A stretch of 6,864 nt of DNA, taken from positions 1 through 6,864 of the forward strand of contig CALZMA010000053.1 of NCBI GenBank assembly GCA_945788445.1, written 5' to 3'. Shown here in pieces: positions 1 through 6,864 of this stretch. The DNA is from an uncultured Bacteroidales bacterium (GTDB lineage Bacteria; Bacteroidota; Bacteroidia; Bacteroidales; Bacteroidaceae). Every line of letters begins with the position of its first letter. Positions within the stretch are counted from its first letter, which is position 1. The notes beneath the pieces were generated by a model, which was not told where the DNA came from, ran no database searches, and worked only from the letters and a program-made list of their open reading frames with translations. Position numbers and translations under genes: made by a program.

Positions 1-1254
1 GTACCCCCCGTCCACCTCGCGCAGGCAGAGCTGCGCTGCCAGGGTGCGCTGCGCGGTCGGTTTGCTGAGTTGGAGATGGAAGGCAAAGTCGAGGCTGCGG
101 TGGAGCACGGTGCCCGGCGAGAGCGCGGGCATCTTGGCGGGAAACACGCGGTTGCCCTCCACCTTGTTCACGCGGAAGCCCTGCAGTTTGCCGTCCGGCC
201 CCACGAAGCAGAGACCGTCGCCCGCGGCGAGCGGCGGTGTTTCGGGCGAGAGCGGGCGGAATAGGAAGGCGCGGCGTTCCACCCGTTCGGCCCGCCCGAC
301 CTCGGGCCCCGTGGCCTTGGGCGAATGGAAGGCGTGGACGGGTTGCGCGGTGCGTCCGTGGGCAAAGTATTCCGTGAAACCGCGGTTGAAACTGCGGCTC
401 ACGTCGGGCGTGAAGGACAGTTCGGAGCGGCCGTAGGAGGCGCGCACATAGTCGGCGCTGCGGCGGGCCAGGATGCGGTCCAGCTCGCGGCGGTACCACG
501 CCGTCACGTTTTTCACGTACTCCACGTCCTTCAGCCGTCCCTCAATCTTGAACGAGCGCACCCCCGCGTCCATCATATCCTCGAGCAGCGCGGTGCGGTT
601 CATGTCGCGCAGCGAGAGCAGGTGCTGGTCCTTGATGAGTTTGCGTCCTGCCGCGTCCTCGAGGTCGAAGGCCAGGCGGCAGAACTGTGCGCAGCGGCCG
701 CGGTTGGCCGAGCGGCCGAAGCAGTGCTGCGAAGCGTAGCAGCGTCCGCTGAAGCTCACGCAGAGCGCGCCGTGGACAAAGGCTTCGAGCGGCACACTGA
801 CCGCTTCGGCAATGCGTCGCGTCTGGGCCAGACTCGTTTCGCGGGCCAACACAATCTGGCGGAAGCCCGCCGCTTCGAGCCACTGCGCCTTTTCGGGCGT
901 GCAGTTGTCCATCTGCGTCGAGGCGTGGAGCGCGATGGGCGGCAGCTGTAGCTTGAGCAGCGCGAGGTCCTGCACGATGAGCGCATCGACCCCCACGCGG
1001 TAGAGTTCCCCGATGAGCGCCTCCACCTCGGGGAGTTCGTCGTCCCAGAGAATGGTGTTGAGCGTCACGTAGACCCTTGCGCCAAAGAGGTGGGCAAAGT
1101 CGCAGAGTTCGGCGATGTCTGCCACGGAGTTGCCCGCCGCGGCTCTTGCGCCGAACTGCGGTCCGCCGATGTAGACGGCATCGGCACCGTGGCGGATGGC
1201 CTCCAGACCACACTGGAGGTCGCGGGCGGGGGAGAGGAGTTCGATGGAGTGCAT
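1..1254 (-). CDS. U32-family peptidase-like protein (RlhA/TrhP-type hydroxylation protein), C-terminus cut by window edge
   Basis: The frame is open for 418 codons from the ATG at 1254 to base 1, where the window ends. The N-terminus (MHSIELLSPARDL, then GADAVYIGG) matches the usual start of U32 proteins, so this start is well supported although no Shine-Dalgarno sequence precedes it. The U32 signature lies at residues 157-175 (EAFVHGALC...SGRCYAS), followed by FGRSANRGRC and later by KIEGRLKDVEYVKNV. Four cysteines, C165, C172, C188 and C192, have the C-x6-C-x15-C-x3-C spacing expected for the [4Fe-4S] cluster of U32 proteins. Known relatives include RlhA (23S rRNA C2501 hydroxylation), TrhP (tRNA U34 hydroxylation) and UbiU/UbiV (O2-independent ubiquinone hydroxylation); protease activity is an older, weaker label. 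By inference this is a cytosolic RNA-hydroxylation protein; which RNA cannot be told. Bacteroidota homologues of this type are, as I recall, about 600 residues, so a C-terminal part is probably missing. It starts 34 bp after menC/menE and is probably co-transcribed with it. Confidence 0.93.
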   Translation of the reverse strand, partial: MHSIELLSPARDLQCGLEAIRHGADAVYIGGPQFGARAAAGNSVADIAELCDFAHLFGARVYVTLNTILWDDELPEVEALIGELYRVGVDALIVQDLALLKLQLPPIALHASTQMDNCTPEKAQWLEAAGFRQIVLARETSLAQTRRIAEAVSVPLEAFVHGALCVSFSGRCYASQHCFGRSANRGRCAQFCRLAFDLEDAAGRKLIKDQHLLSLRDMNRTALLEDMMDAGVRSFKIEGRLKDVEYVKNVTAWYRRELDRILARRSADYVRASYGRSELSFTPDVSRSFNRGFTEYFAHGRTAQPVHAFHSPKATGPEVGRAERVERRAFLFRPLSPETPPLAAGDGLCFVGPDGKLQGFRVNKVEGNRVFPAKMPALSPGTVLHRSLDFAFHLQLSKPTAQRTLAAQLCLREVDGGY

Positions 1255-1288
1255 AGGAGAGAAAGGTTTGTCTCGTAACTGTAAAAGT

Positions 1289-3346
1289 CTATTCGCCGCG
1301 CAGCATTTCTTCGGCCAAGGCCCTTGCAGCCCGGCGTGCGGGCTTGCCCGTTTCGGTCAGCGGCAGACGGTCTACGCGGAGAATGTGGCGGGGCTGGGCA
1401 TGGCGTTCGAGGCGTTCGCGGCAGAAGTCCGCGATGCGCTGCGCGCAGTCCGCTTCGGCTTCGTAGAGCAGCGTGACGGCCTCGCCCCAGCGCGCATCGG
1501 GCACGTGCGTCAGCAGGAAGGCAAAGGGAAGGCCCGCGAGCTGCGCCTCGAGCGTTTCGATTTGCAGCTTCAGTCCGCCCGTGCAAATCACGTTGTCGCG
1601 GCGCCCCAGGATGCGGAAGTGGCCTTCGGGCGTGATTTCCGCCAGGTCGTTCGTCACCACGCGGTCGTCGCAGATGGAGGGCGCGTCGATTTGCAGCGTG
1701 CCCTCGGGCGAGAGCGACACCTCCACGCCCGGCAGCGGACGGTAGAAGGGCGAAGCCCCGGGACCGTTGAGCCGGCGGAGCGCGATGTGCGAGAGCGTCT
1801 CCGTCATGCCGTAAGTGCTCCATACCGGGTTGGGGAAGCGGGCAAGTTCGGCCTCGAGTTCGGGCGAAATGGCGCCGCCGCCGATGATGAGGCAGAGCGT
1901 GCGGCGCAGGAGCGAGTGCTCGTGGGGCACGCGGAGCGACTCGTAGACCTGTGCAGGCGTGAGGGCCGCAAAGTCCGGTGCCTCGTGGAGCTGGGCGTAG
2001 GGGTGGAGCGAGGGAACCACGGGCAACAGCTGGAGGCCGCCCGCCATGGCGCGCACCACCATCATCTGTGCGGCAATGTAGCGCAGGGGCATGGCGAGCA
2101 GGGCCGTGTTGCCGGGCTGGAGCGAGAGGGCTTGCAGCGTGGCTTCCGCACTGGCCCACATGTGGAGCTTCGAAACCTCGATGGGCCGCGGCGCGCCCGT
2201 GCTGCCCGAGGTGTGTACCTCGAGGGTGGGCGTGGGGGAAGTCCAGCGCTCGCGGAACTGGTTGAGTTCGGCGCGGTAGTCGCGCTGTGGCGGCGTGCCG
2301 TACCAGAGTTCCTCGCCCTCGAGCGAGAGCGGTGCGCCCTCGTAGTTTTCCACAAAGAGCTGTCCCGTGCCGAGGCCCTGCGGGAGCGCCGAGTCGGGGT
2401 CGGCCGCCGCACACCACTGCGCAATGGCGTTCAGTCCCACGTTGCTCTCCAGGGCCGAGGTGGTCCAGTAGCCGATGCCGCGCTCGCGGGCCAGCTGCAT
2501 CCACTCCGCAGCCCCGGTGAAGGCCCCGTGGAGGGAGGGCTTGAGAATGATGTACTGCGGCCGCACGGTGTCGAGCAGCCGGGCCTTCTCGTCGGGGTCG
2601 TTCACGCCGATGAGTTCTTCGTCGAGTGCAATGGGGAGCGGCGTGGCGGCGCAGAGGCGGGCCATCTCGTCCCACTGGCCCTGGCGGATGGGCTGTTCGA
2701 TGCTGTGGATGTCGAACTCCGCCAGACGCTGGAGCACGCGGGGCGCTTCCTCGGGCGTGAAGCCCCCGTTGGCATCGACGCGGAGTTCCACACGGCGGGC
2801 ATCGAAGCGCTCGCGGAGGCGGCGGATGAGGGCGAGTTCTTCTTCAAAGTCGATGGCCCCGATTTTCAGCTTCACGCAGTGGAAGCCCGCGGCCAGTTTA
2901 TCCTCCATGCGCTCCAGCATTTCCTCGTAGCGCCCCATCCAGACGAGGCCGTTGATGCGCAACGGACGTTCGCCGCGCGTGAAGGCCGAGGGGTAGAGCA
3001 GGCGGTAGTCGCCCTGCAGCGAACCTGCCGCCGAGCGGAAGGCCATCTGCAGGCCGAGGAGCATGGAGGGACGGTGGCGGAGGCGTTCGGCATCGAGCTC
3101 CTGCGCCGCCTCCACCGCCGCACAGACGCGGCGGAGTTCGGCCTCATAGGCGGGCGAATAGTCGCAGCTCAGGTCGGGCAGCGGGGCACATTCGCCGAGA
3201 CCCGTGAAGCGGATTTGCGGGTCGGCCGAGGAAACCACCACGTACCAGACGCGGCGCTCGGTGTAGACCCCGCGCGAGGTGCCGGCGGGCTGCTTGAAAC
3301 GGAGCGTGCGCGGAACAACGCGCAGCCGGAAGGGGAGGAAGTGCAT
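1289..3346 (-). CDS. menC/menE: Fused O-succinylbenzoate synthase (MenC) and O-succinylbenzoate-CoA ligase (MenE)
   Basis: This single 685-residue frame carries two consecutive menaquinone enzymes. Residues 1 to about 345 are MenC, an enolase-superfamily dehydratase turning SHCHC into O-succinylbenzoate. The catalytic KxK is at K159/K161, the metal ligands are D191 (DANGGF), E217 (SIEQPI) and D242 (ALDEEL), and the second active-site lysine is K269. Residues from about 372 to 685 are MenE, an ANL-type ligase making the CoA ester with ATP. Its P-loop is TSGSTG at 379-384, YGMTET is at 512-517, TND is at 565-567, the GRRDN hinge is at 581-585, and the C-terminal catalytic lysine is K668 (TETGK). 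All key residues are intact in both halves. The join is a linker of about 25 residues (roughly 346-371) with no stop or restart. The MenE half begins only about eight residues before the P-loop, so it lacks the N-terminal part of full-length ligases; short MenE proteins are, as I recall, usual in Bacteroidota. The ATG at 3346 fits MenC homologues and lies 15 bp after menB. Confidence 0.95.
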   Translation of the reverse strand: MHFLPFRLRVVPRTLRFKQPAGTSRGVYTERRVWYVVVSSADPQIRFTGLGECAPLPDLSCDYSPAYEAELRRVCAAVEAAQELDAERLRHRPSMLLGLQMAFRSAAGSLQGDYRLLYPSAFTRGERPLRINGLVWMGRYEEMLERMEDKLAAGFHCVKLKIGAIDFEEELALIRRLRERFDARRVELRVDANGGFTPEEAPRVLQRLAEFDIHSIEQPIRQGQWDEMARLCAATPLPIALDEELIGVNDPDEKARLLDTVRPQYIILKPSLHGAFTGAAEWMQLARERGIGYWTTSALESNVGLNAIAQWCAAADPDSALPQGLGTGQLFVENYEGAPLSLEGEELWYGTPPQRDYRAELNQFRERWTSPTPTLEVHTSGSTGAPRPIEVSKLHMWASAEATLQALSLQPGNTALLAMPLRYIAAQMMVVRAMAGGLQLLPVVPSLHPYAQLHEAPDFAALTPAQVYESLRVPHEHSLLRRTLCLIIGGGAISPELEAELARFPNPVWSTYGMTETLSHIALRRLNGPGASPFYRPLPGVEVSLSPEGTLQIDAPSICDDRVVTNDLAEITPEGHFRILGRRDNVICTGGLKLQIETLEAQLAGLPFAFLLTHVPDARWGEAVTLLYEAEADCAQRIADFCRERLERHAQPRHILRVDRLPLTETGKPARRAARALAEEMLRGE

Positions 3347-3361
3347 GGCGGGAAGGGAGGA

Positions 3362-4183
3362 CTAAGGGAGCTTGGGGAATTTGGAGAAATCGGGCTTGCG
3401 CTTTTCGAGGAATGCCTGGCCGCCCTCGTGGGCCTCGTCGAGCATGTAGTAGAGCATGGTGGCGTCGCCCGCGAGTTCCTGGATGCCGGCCTGGCCGTCG
3501 AGTTCGGCATTGAGGCCGGCCTTGATCATGCGCAGGGCCAGGGGCGAACGTTCCATCATGGTCTGGGCCCATTCCACGACTTCGTCCTCGAGGCGCTCGA
3601 AGGGCACGACCTTGTTCACCATGCCCATGCGCTCGGCCTCGGCGGCGGAGTACTGGCGGCAGAGGAACCAGATTTCGCGCGCCTTCTTCTGGCCCACGAT
3701 GCGAGCGAGGTAGGAGGCACCGAAGCCGGCATCAAAGGAACCGACCTTCGGGCCGGTCTGGCCGAAGATGGCATTGTCGGAGGCAATCGTGAGGTCGCAC
3801 ATGAGGTGGAGCACGTGGCCGCCGCCGATGGCAAAGCCGTTGACCATGGCGATGACGGGTTTCGGCAGCGAACGGATTTGCTTCTGCACGTCGAGCACGT
3901 TGAGACGGGGCACGCCGTCGCCGCCGACGTAGCCGCCGCGGCCCTTCACGTGCATGTCGCCGCCGGAGCAGAAGGCCTTGTCGCCGGCACCGGTGAGCAC
4001 GACAACGCAGATTTCCTGTGCCTCGCGGCAATGGCGGAGGGCGTCGGAGATTTCAGCCACGGTGAGCGGGGTGAAGGCGTTGCGGTAGCGCGGGCGGTTG
4101 ATGGTGATGCGGGCGATGCCCTCGAAGAAGTCGAAGAGAATTTCTTGGTATGCCTTGATAGGCTTCCATTGTCTGGTTTCCAT
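3362..4183 (-). CDS. menB: 1,4-dihydroxy-2-naphthoyl-CoA synthase (MenB)
   Basis: The 273-residue protein is a crotonase-fold enzyme that closes the naphthoquinone ring, converting O-succinylbenzoyl-CoA to DHNA-CoA in the cytosol. Residues matching the E. coli enzyme at a constant offset of 12 are Y85, G121 (oxyanion hole, AIGGGH), S149 and D151 (VGSFD), and Y246. The CoA/oxyanion region AFCSGGD is at 70-76. Q142-T143-G144 together with W172 mark the bicarbonate-dependent type I form; type II enzymes carry an aspartate where G144 stands. The frame stays open upstream to 4504, but that part overlaps the end of menD and looks like nothing. The ATG at 4183 ([20 protein letters not shown]) gives the normal family N-terminus and sits 28 bp after the menD stop. 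The stop is TAG. The gene is placed before menC/menE although it acts after them. Confidence 0.97.
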   Translation of the reverse strand: METRQWKPIKAYQEILFDFFEGIARITINRPRYRNAFTPLTVAEISDALRHCREAQEICVVVLTGAGDKAFCSGGDMHVKGRGGYVGGDGVPRLNVLDVQKQIRSLPKPVIAMVNGFAIGGGHVLHLMCDLTIASDNAIFGQTGPKVGSFDAGFGASYLARIVGQKKAREIWFLCRQYSAAEAERMGMVNKVVPFERLEDEVVEWAQTMMERSPLALRMIKAGLNAELDGQAGIQELAGDATMLYYMLDEAHEGGQAFLEKRKPDFSKFPKLP

Positions 4184-4211
4184 GTAGTTATCGGATTTGG
4201 GAGGGTTGGGG

Positions 4212-5828
4212 TCAGGTGTGGATGGGTAGGGAAACCTCGAGCAGCTGTGCGCGGTCGGCGGGTGCGAGCCAGTCGCGGAGCTGCCGGTCGGTGAGGCTTT
4301 CGTGGGTCGCCGCGGTGTAGCCGAGGCGGAAGGTGTCGGCAATGCCTTGGGCCGTGTAGGGCTGGCCGCCCGCAGCGATGTATTCGGGCAGGGCGGGCGA
4401 GGCTTCGAGGCCGGGGAGGCGGTGGAAGATGGCACCGCCGTGGTTGTTGAGCAGAAGTATGCGCAGGTTGGCGGGCAGGCGGGTGTTCCAGAGGGCGTTG
4501 GCATCGTAGAAGAAGCTGAGGTCGCCCGTGACGACGAGGCTCAGCCCCCACATTTTCAGTGCATAGCCTACGGCCACGGAAAGGCTACCCTCGATGCCGT
4601 TCGTGCCGCGGTTGCCGAGGATGGGGCCGCCTTCGCCCGAGGGGAAAACGTGGGCGGCGGCACGGACGGCACTGCTGTTGGCGAGGTGGAGCGCGTAGGG
4701 TTCGGCGAGCTTGCTGAGGTTTTGGCGAAGCCGCAGCAGTACGCGCTCCATGGGCGGAAGTGCGGCGGGGTCGGGCAGGCAGTAGGGCCGGCAGGCGGTG
4801 CGGTAGAAGCGGAGGGATTGCTCCACGCCGGGGTGCCGGGCGGGGAGTTCGCAGACGAGCTGGCGCAGCGCGGCCACGGGGGAGGCACTGACTTGGACGG
4901 CGAGACGGCAGAATGTGTCGGGGAGTTCGCGGTCGAGACCGATGCGCACTACGCGGCAGTCGCTGCGGCGCAGGAGTTGCTTGAAACGTTTGTGGACAAA
5001 GTTGCCGCCTATCTGCACGACGAGGTCGGGGAGATGGGGGCTGTCGTCGCCGTCGAGTGCATCGAAGACGTTCATGCGGAAGGAGCCGCGGACATCAGAG
5101 ATAATTTCGGGTACGACGAGCATTTTCCCTTCGCGGTCGAGCGCCTCGACTTCGGCGCGCAGGTCGCCGCGGTCGTATTGGCCGATGAGGAGCATGGGGA
5201 GGCGTGCCCGGGCAATGTCCTGCACGAGCGAGGCGGGCAGGGGGTGGGAGGCTTCGGGCCGGATGCGCTCTATTTTCCGCTCCTCGGGCAGGGCTTGTTC
5301 GCTGAACTGGAAAAGGGGCTCGGCGAGGTGTACATTGAGGTGGGCGGGTCCGCCGCCGAAGTCGTGGAGGGAGAGGAGAGCTTCGTTGATGAGCCGGTTG
5401 TTGGTCCAGCGCGAGGTTTCGTCTTCTCCCTCGCTGAGAGCGCGGGTGGGGCAGTAGGGGAGGAGTGCGCCCGACTGCGGGAGGGTTTGGCCGTCGAGTT
5501 GTCCGATCCAAGCGGCAGGCCGGTCGGCCGAGACGACGAGGAGGGGGAGCTGGCGGTAGTAGGCTTCGGCTACGGCGGGCAGGGTGGCGAGCAGGGCGGA
5601 GCCGGAGGTGACGCAGACGGCTGCCGGGCGTTCTGTGGCCAACACGATACCCAGGGCCACAAAGGCGGCACTCCGCTCGTCGGTGGCGGGATGGAGCGTA
5701 AGCCCTGCCTCGCGGAAGTTGTGGAGCAGGGGAGCGTTGCGGGAACCCGGACAGGCGACAATGTCGGTCAGCCCGTGGGCCAAAAGCAAGGCGGTTAGCT
5801 GGTTTACGACTGGGTGGGAGGAGAACAT
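4212..5828 (-). CDS. menD: SEPHCHC synthase (MenD), thiamine-diphosphate dependent
   Basis: The 538-residue protein performs the first committed step of menaquinone synthesis. It decarboxylates 2-oxoglutarate on thiamine diphosphate and adds the resulting succinyl-semialdehyde carbanion to isochorismate. The N-terminal pyrimidine-binding domain has CPGSRN (26-31) and the activating glutamate E51 (TDERSA). [11 protein letters not shown] at 100-110 is typical of MenD. The C-terminal pyrophosphate domain has the metal-binding GD at 435-436 and NN at 461-462, with NRGTNGIEG at 406-414 before it. Length and motifs are normal for the family (E. coli MenD is about 556 residues). The ATG at 5828 gives an N-terminus ([19 protein letters not shown]) that begins at the expected place. 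No ribosome-binding site is obvious. A 100-bp repeat-rich spacer separates it from menF upstream, and menB follows after 28 bp. Confidence 0.97.
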   Translation of the reverse strand: MFSSHPVVNQLTALLLAHGLTDIVACPGSRNAPLLHNFREAGLTLHPATDERSAAFVALGIVLATERPAAVCVTSGSALLATLPAVAEAYYRQLPLLVVSADRPAAWIGQLDGQTLPQSGALLPYCPTRALSEGEDETSRWTNNRLINEALLSLHDFGGGPAHLNVHLAEPLFQFSEQALPEERKIERIRPEASHPLPASLVQDIARARLPMLLIGQYDRGDLRAEVEALDREGKMLVVPEIISDVRGSFRMNVFDALDGDDSPHLPDLVVQIGGNFVHKRFKQLLRRSDCRVVRIGLDRELPDTFCRLAVQVSASPVAALRQLVCELPARHPGVEQSLRFYRTACRPYCLPDPAALPPMERVLLRLRQNLSKLAEPYALHLANSSAVRAAAHVFPSGEGGPILGNRGTNGIEGSLSVAVGYALKMWGLSLVVTGDLSFFYDANALWNTRLPANLRILLLNNHGGAIFHRLPGLEASPALPEYIAAGGQPYTAQGIADTFRLGYTAATHESLTDRQLRDWLAPADRAQLLEVSLPIHT

Positions 5829-5850
5829 GGGGAGGAGGGCGGGGCGGGTA

Positions 5851-5926
5851 GTTTTTAGAATATGTCTATAGTTTGTAGTTGAAGGATTTGGGTATGGTGT
5901 CTATAGTTTAATGTTGAAAGTTTATC
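5851..5926. repeat. Degenerate 7-bp tandem repeat array in the menF-menD spacer
   Basis: On the plus strand, bases 5864-5926 divide into nine consecutive heptamers in perfect register with consensus GTTTA(T/A)A. The first base is G in 9 of 9, the second T in 8 of 9, the fourth T in 7 of 9, and the third T and fifth A in 6 of 9. A possible further heptamer at 5851-5857 is offset by one base. Within the array, TGTCTATAGTTT occurs exactly at 5863-5874 and 5898-5909; each copy is followed by three differing bases and then GTTGAA. The two copies are 35 bp, or five heptamers, apart. The array begins 2 bp beyond the menF stop and is strikingly AT-rich against its surroundings. It could be a leftover of repeat slippage, protein binding sites, or part of a promoter for menD. 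I see no good Bacteroidota -7/-33 promoter (TAnnTTTG/TTTG) on the menD strand and no strong terminator hairpin. Confidence 0.75.
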
Positions 5927-5928
5927 CC

Positions 5929-6864
5929 TCACAGTTCCTGCGCAGTGCAGCCCGTGCAGAGCGCCATGGTGAGCAGCTTGCGGCGCGTTTCCTCCCATTC
6001 TTCTTCCAACCGGCTTTCGGGAAGAATGCCTCCTCCCGCATAGAGCGTGGCGGACGAACGGGTGAACGACATGCAGCGGAGCGAGACGTAGAGCGCCGTT
6101 TCTCCGTGCAGGCCGAGAGGGCCGCAGAAGCCCGAATAGTAGCGGCGCGGCGTGGGTTCCGCTTCGAGGATGGTTTGCATGGCCGCTTCGCGGGGCACGC
6201 CACACACGGCGGGGGTGGGGTGGAGGCGCTGCAGCAGTGCCGGAATGCGTTCGCGGGAGGGGAGGACGAAGGAGAAGTCCGTGCAGATATGCTGCACATT
6301 GCCCGAACGGAGCGTGTGGGGCTCCGACTGTGCCACGTCTTCGGCAATGCCGTCGAGTTGCGCGGCAATGAAGTCGGCCACGAGCGCCTGTTCCTGACGG
6401 TTCTTCCGGTTCCACTGCGGCGGCTCGTTCGCCTCGTAGGGCAATGTGCCGGCGAGGGCAACGGTGCGCCAATGGGCATTTTCCTCGATAAGGAGCGGCT
6501 CGGGCGTGGCCACCAACCACCAGCCCGTGGCCTCGGTGTGCCAAAGCGCTACGAAACTGGCGGGACGCAACTGGCAGGCACGGAGAAAGAGGCTGCGCAC
6601 ATCGTCCAGCTCTACTTCCATTCCCAGTCGCCGCGAGAGGACCACTTTCTCCACGCGGCCCGACTCCAAGGCGCGGAGGCAGGCGGCAAAGGCGGGGCCA
6701 TAGAGTGCCCGCTGCTCGGCCTCGTCGGTGGCGAGCGGACGGGATGCGGACGGAAGCGGTGCAAGCTCCAAGGGGAATGTGCCTACTTCGTCGGGCTGGA
6801 TGAAAAGCAGGGGGCATTCGGCCGAAACGACAAAAGGCATCACCACAAAACCTCCCTGCGCGGG
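5929..6864 (-). CDS. menF: Isochorismate synthase (MenF), N-terminus beyond window edge
   Basis: This chorismate-binding enzyme isomerises chorismate to isochorismate, the entry step of the menaquinone pathway. The visible 311 residues carry the family's active-site segments in order: KVVLSR (bases 6631-6648), with the lysine expected to activate water; ALAGTLP (6439-6459); LHPTPAVCGVPRE (around 6190-6230); and the Mg-binding EWEET region (5983-6000) after AGGGILPES. The frame is open to the window edge. The first apparent starts, GTG at 6846 and ATG at 6840, lie inside a segment (GGFVVMPF) that I recall as conserved GFxxAPF in Bacteroidota homologues, so the true start is upstream and perhaps 40-60 residues are missing. 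A salicylate- or siderophore-type isochorismate synthase (EntC, DhbC) is the alternative by sequence, but menD next door decides for MenF. The stop is TGA, followed by the 100-bp spacer before menD. Confidence 0.94.
   Translation of the reverse strand, partial: PAQGGFVVMPFVVSAECPLLFIQPDEVGTFPLELAPLPSASRPLATDEAEQRALYGPAFAACLRALESGRVEKVVLSRRLGMEVELDDVRSLFLRACQLRPASFVALWHTEATGWWLVATPEPLLIEENAHWRTVALAGTLPYEANEPPQWNRKNRQEQALVADFIAAQLDGIAEDVAQSEPHTLRSGNVQHICTDFSFVLPSRERIPALLQRLHPTPAVCGVPREAAMQTILEAEPTPRRYYSGFCGPLGLHGETALYVSLRCMSFTRSSATLYAGGGILPESRLEEEWEETRRKLLTMALCTGCTAQEL

Noticed and set aside
1196..4294. Plus-strand open frame of 1032 codons covering menC/menE and menB antisense
   Set aside because: It lies fully antisense to genes with intact catalytic motifs, crosses gene boundaries, and its translation is a low-complexity run of Gly, Ala, Glu, Val and Arg with no recognisable domain. 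High GC at third codon positions of the real genes removes stops from this antisense frame.
3362..4504. Long N-terminal extension of menB to a start at 4504
   Set aside because: The extra 107 residues overlap the 3' end of menD in another frame and are rich in Pro, Ser and Thr with no domain. The ATG at 4183 gives the usual MenB N-terminus and length.
4302..5798. Plus-strand open frame of 498 codons opposite menD
   Set aside because: Same reasoning: it mirrors menD, shows no family motif, and has the composition of an antisense shadow.
5829..5928. Rho-independent terminator after menF or a standard Bacteroidota promoter for menD
   Set aside because: I found no strong GC stem with a following T run on the minus strand and no TAnnTTTG with a matching TTTG upstream. 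TATAGTTTG on the plus strand is on the wrong strand and has the wrong spacing.
5855..6817. Minus-strand open frame of 320 codons overlapping menF in another frame
   Set aside because: It has no recognisable domain, is rich in Arg, Pro and His as expected for a shifted frame of a GC-rich gene, and menF in the overlapping frame is clearly real.
6838..6856. GGAGG followed by GTG at 6846 or ATG at 6840 as the true menF start
   Set aside because: The frame is open beyond it to the window edge and encodes GGFVVMPF, which fits a conserved internal segment of related isochorismate synthases. The GGAGG is then part of the Gly-Gly codons. The chance of a real short form is small but not excluded without upstream sequence.

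Overview
The window holds five genes or gene parts, all read from the minus strand, and almost all of it is coding. Four of them encode the core of the classical menaquinone (vitamin K2) pathway from chorismate to O-succinylbenzoyl-CoA and DHNA-CoA. The fifth is a U32-family 'peptidase', a family now known mainly as prephenate-linked hydroxylation enzymes. The base composition is high in GC (roughly 60-65% by eye). From memory, the proteins look most like Bacteroidales versions: MenC starts with an FKQPAGTSRG stretch, MenD has [11 protein letters not shown], MenB is about 273 residues, and the U32 protein has the FGRSANRG type of cysteine region. The starts have no consistent Shine-Dalgarno sequence, which also fits Bacteroidota. 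My best guess is a high-GC member of Bacteroidales; I cannot name a genus.

In transcription order (right to left) the layout is as follows. 6864-5929 is menF, isochorismate synthase, with its N-terminus beyond the window. 5928-5829 is a 100-bp AT-rich spacer largely made of a degenerate 7-bp tandem repeat. 5828-4212 is menD, SEPHCHC synthase. 4183-3362 is menB, DHNA-CoA synthase. 3346-1289 is one continuous reading frame fusing menC (O-succinylbenzoate synthase) to a short menE (O-succinylbenzoate-CoA ligase). 1254-1 is the U32 protein, cut at its C-terminus. Gaps after menD are 28, 15 and 34 bp, so menD-menB-menC/menE-U32 probably share a transcript. Only the menF-menD spacer has room for a separate promoter.

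The enzymes fit one pathway. MenF turns chorismate into isochorismate. MenD adds a succinyl-semialdehyde unit from 2-oxoglutarate to give SEPHCHC. A MenH activity, not seen here, would release pyruvate to give SHCHC. MenC dehydrates SHCHC to O-succinylbenzoate, MenE activates that to its CoA ester, and MenB closes the second ring to give DHNA-CoA. The thioesterase, MenA (prenyltransferase) and MenG/UbiE (methyltransferase) steps are not encoded here.

I found no mobile element, RNA gene, CRISPR array or credible plus-strand gene. The very long plus-strand open frames are antisense shadows of the GC-rich genes. This is mainly a core metabolic locus. The points most worth a second look are the MenC-MenE fusion, the in-register heptamer repeat between menF and menD, and the U32 gene placed next to quinone synthesis.
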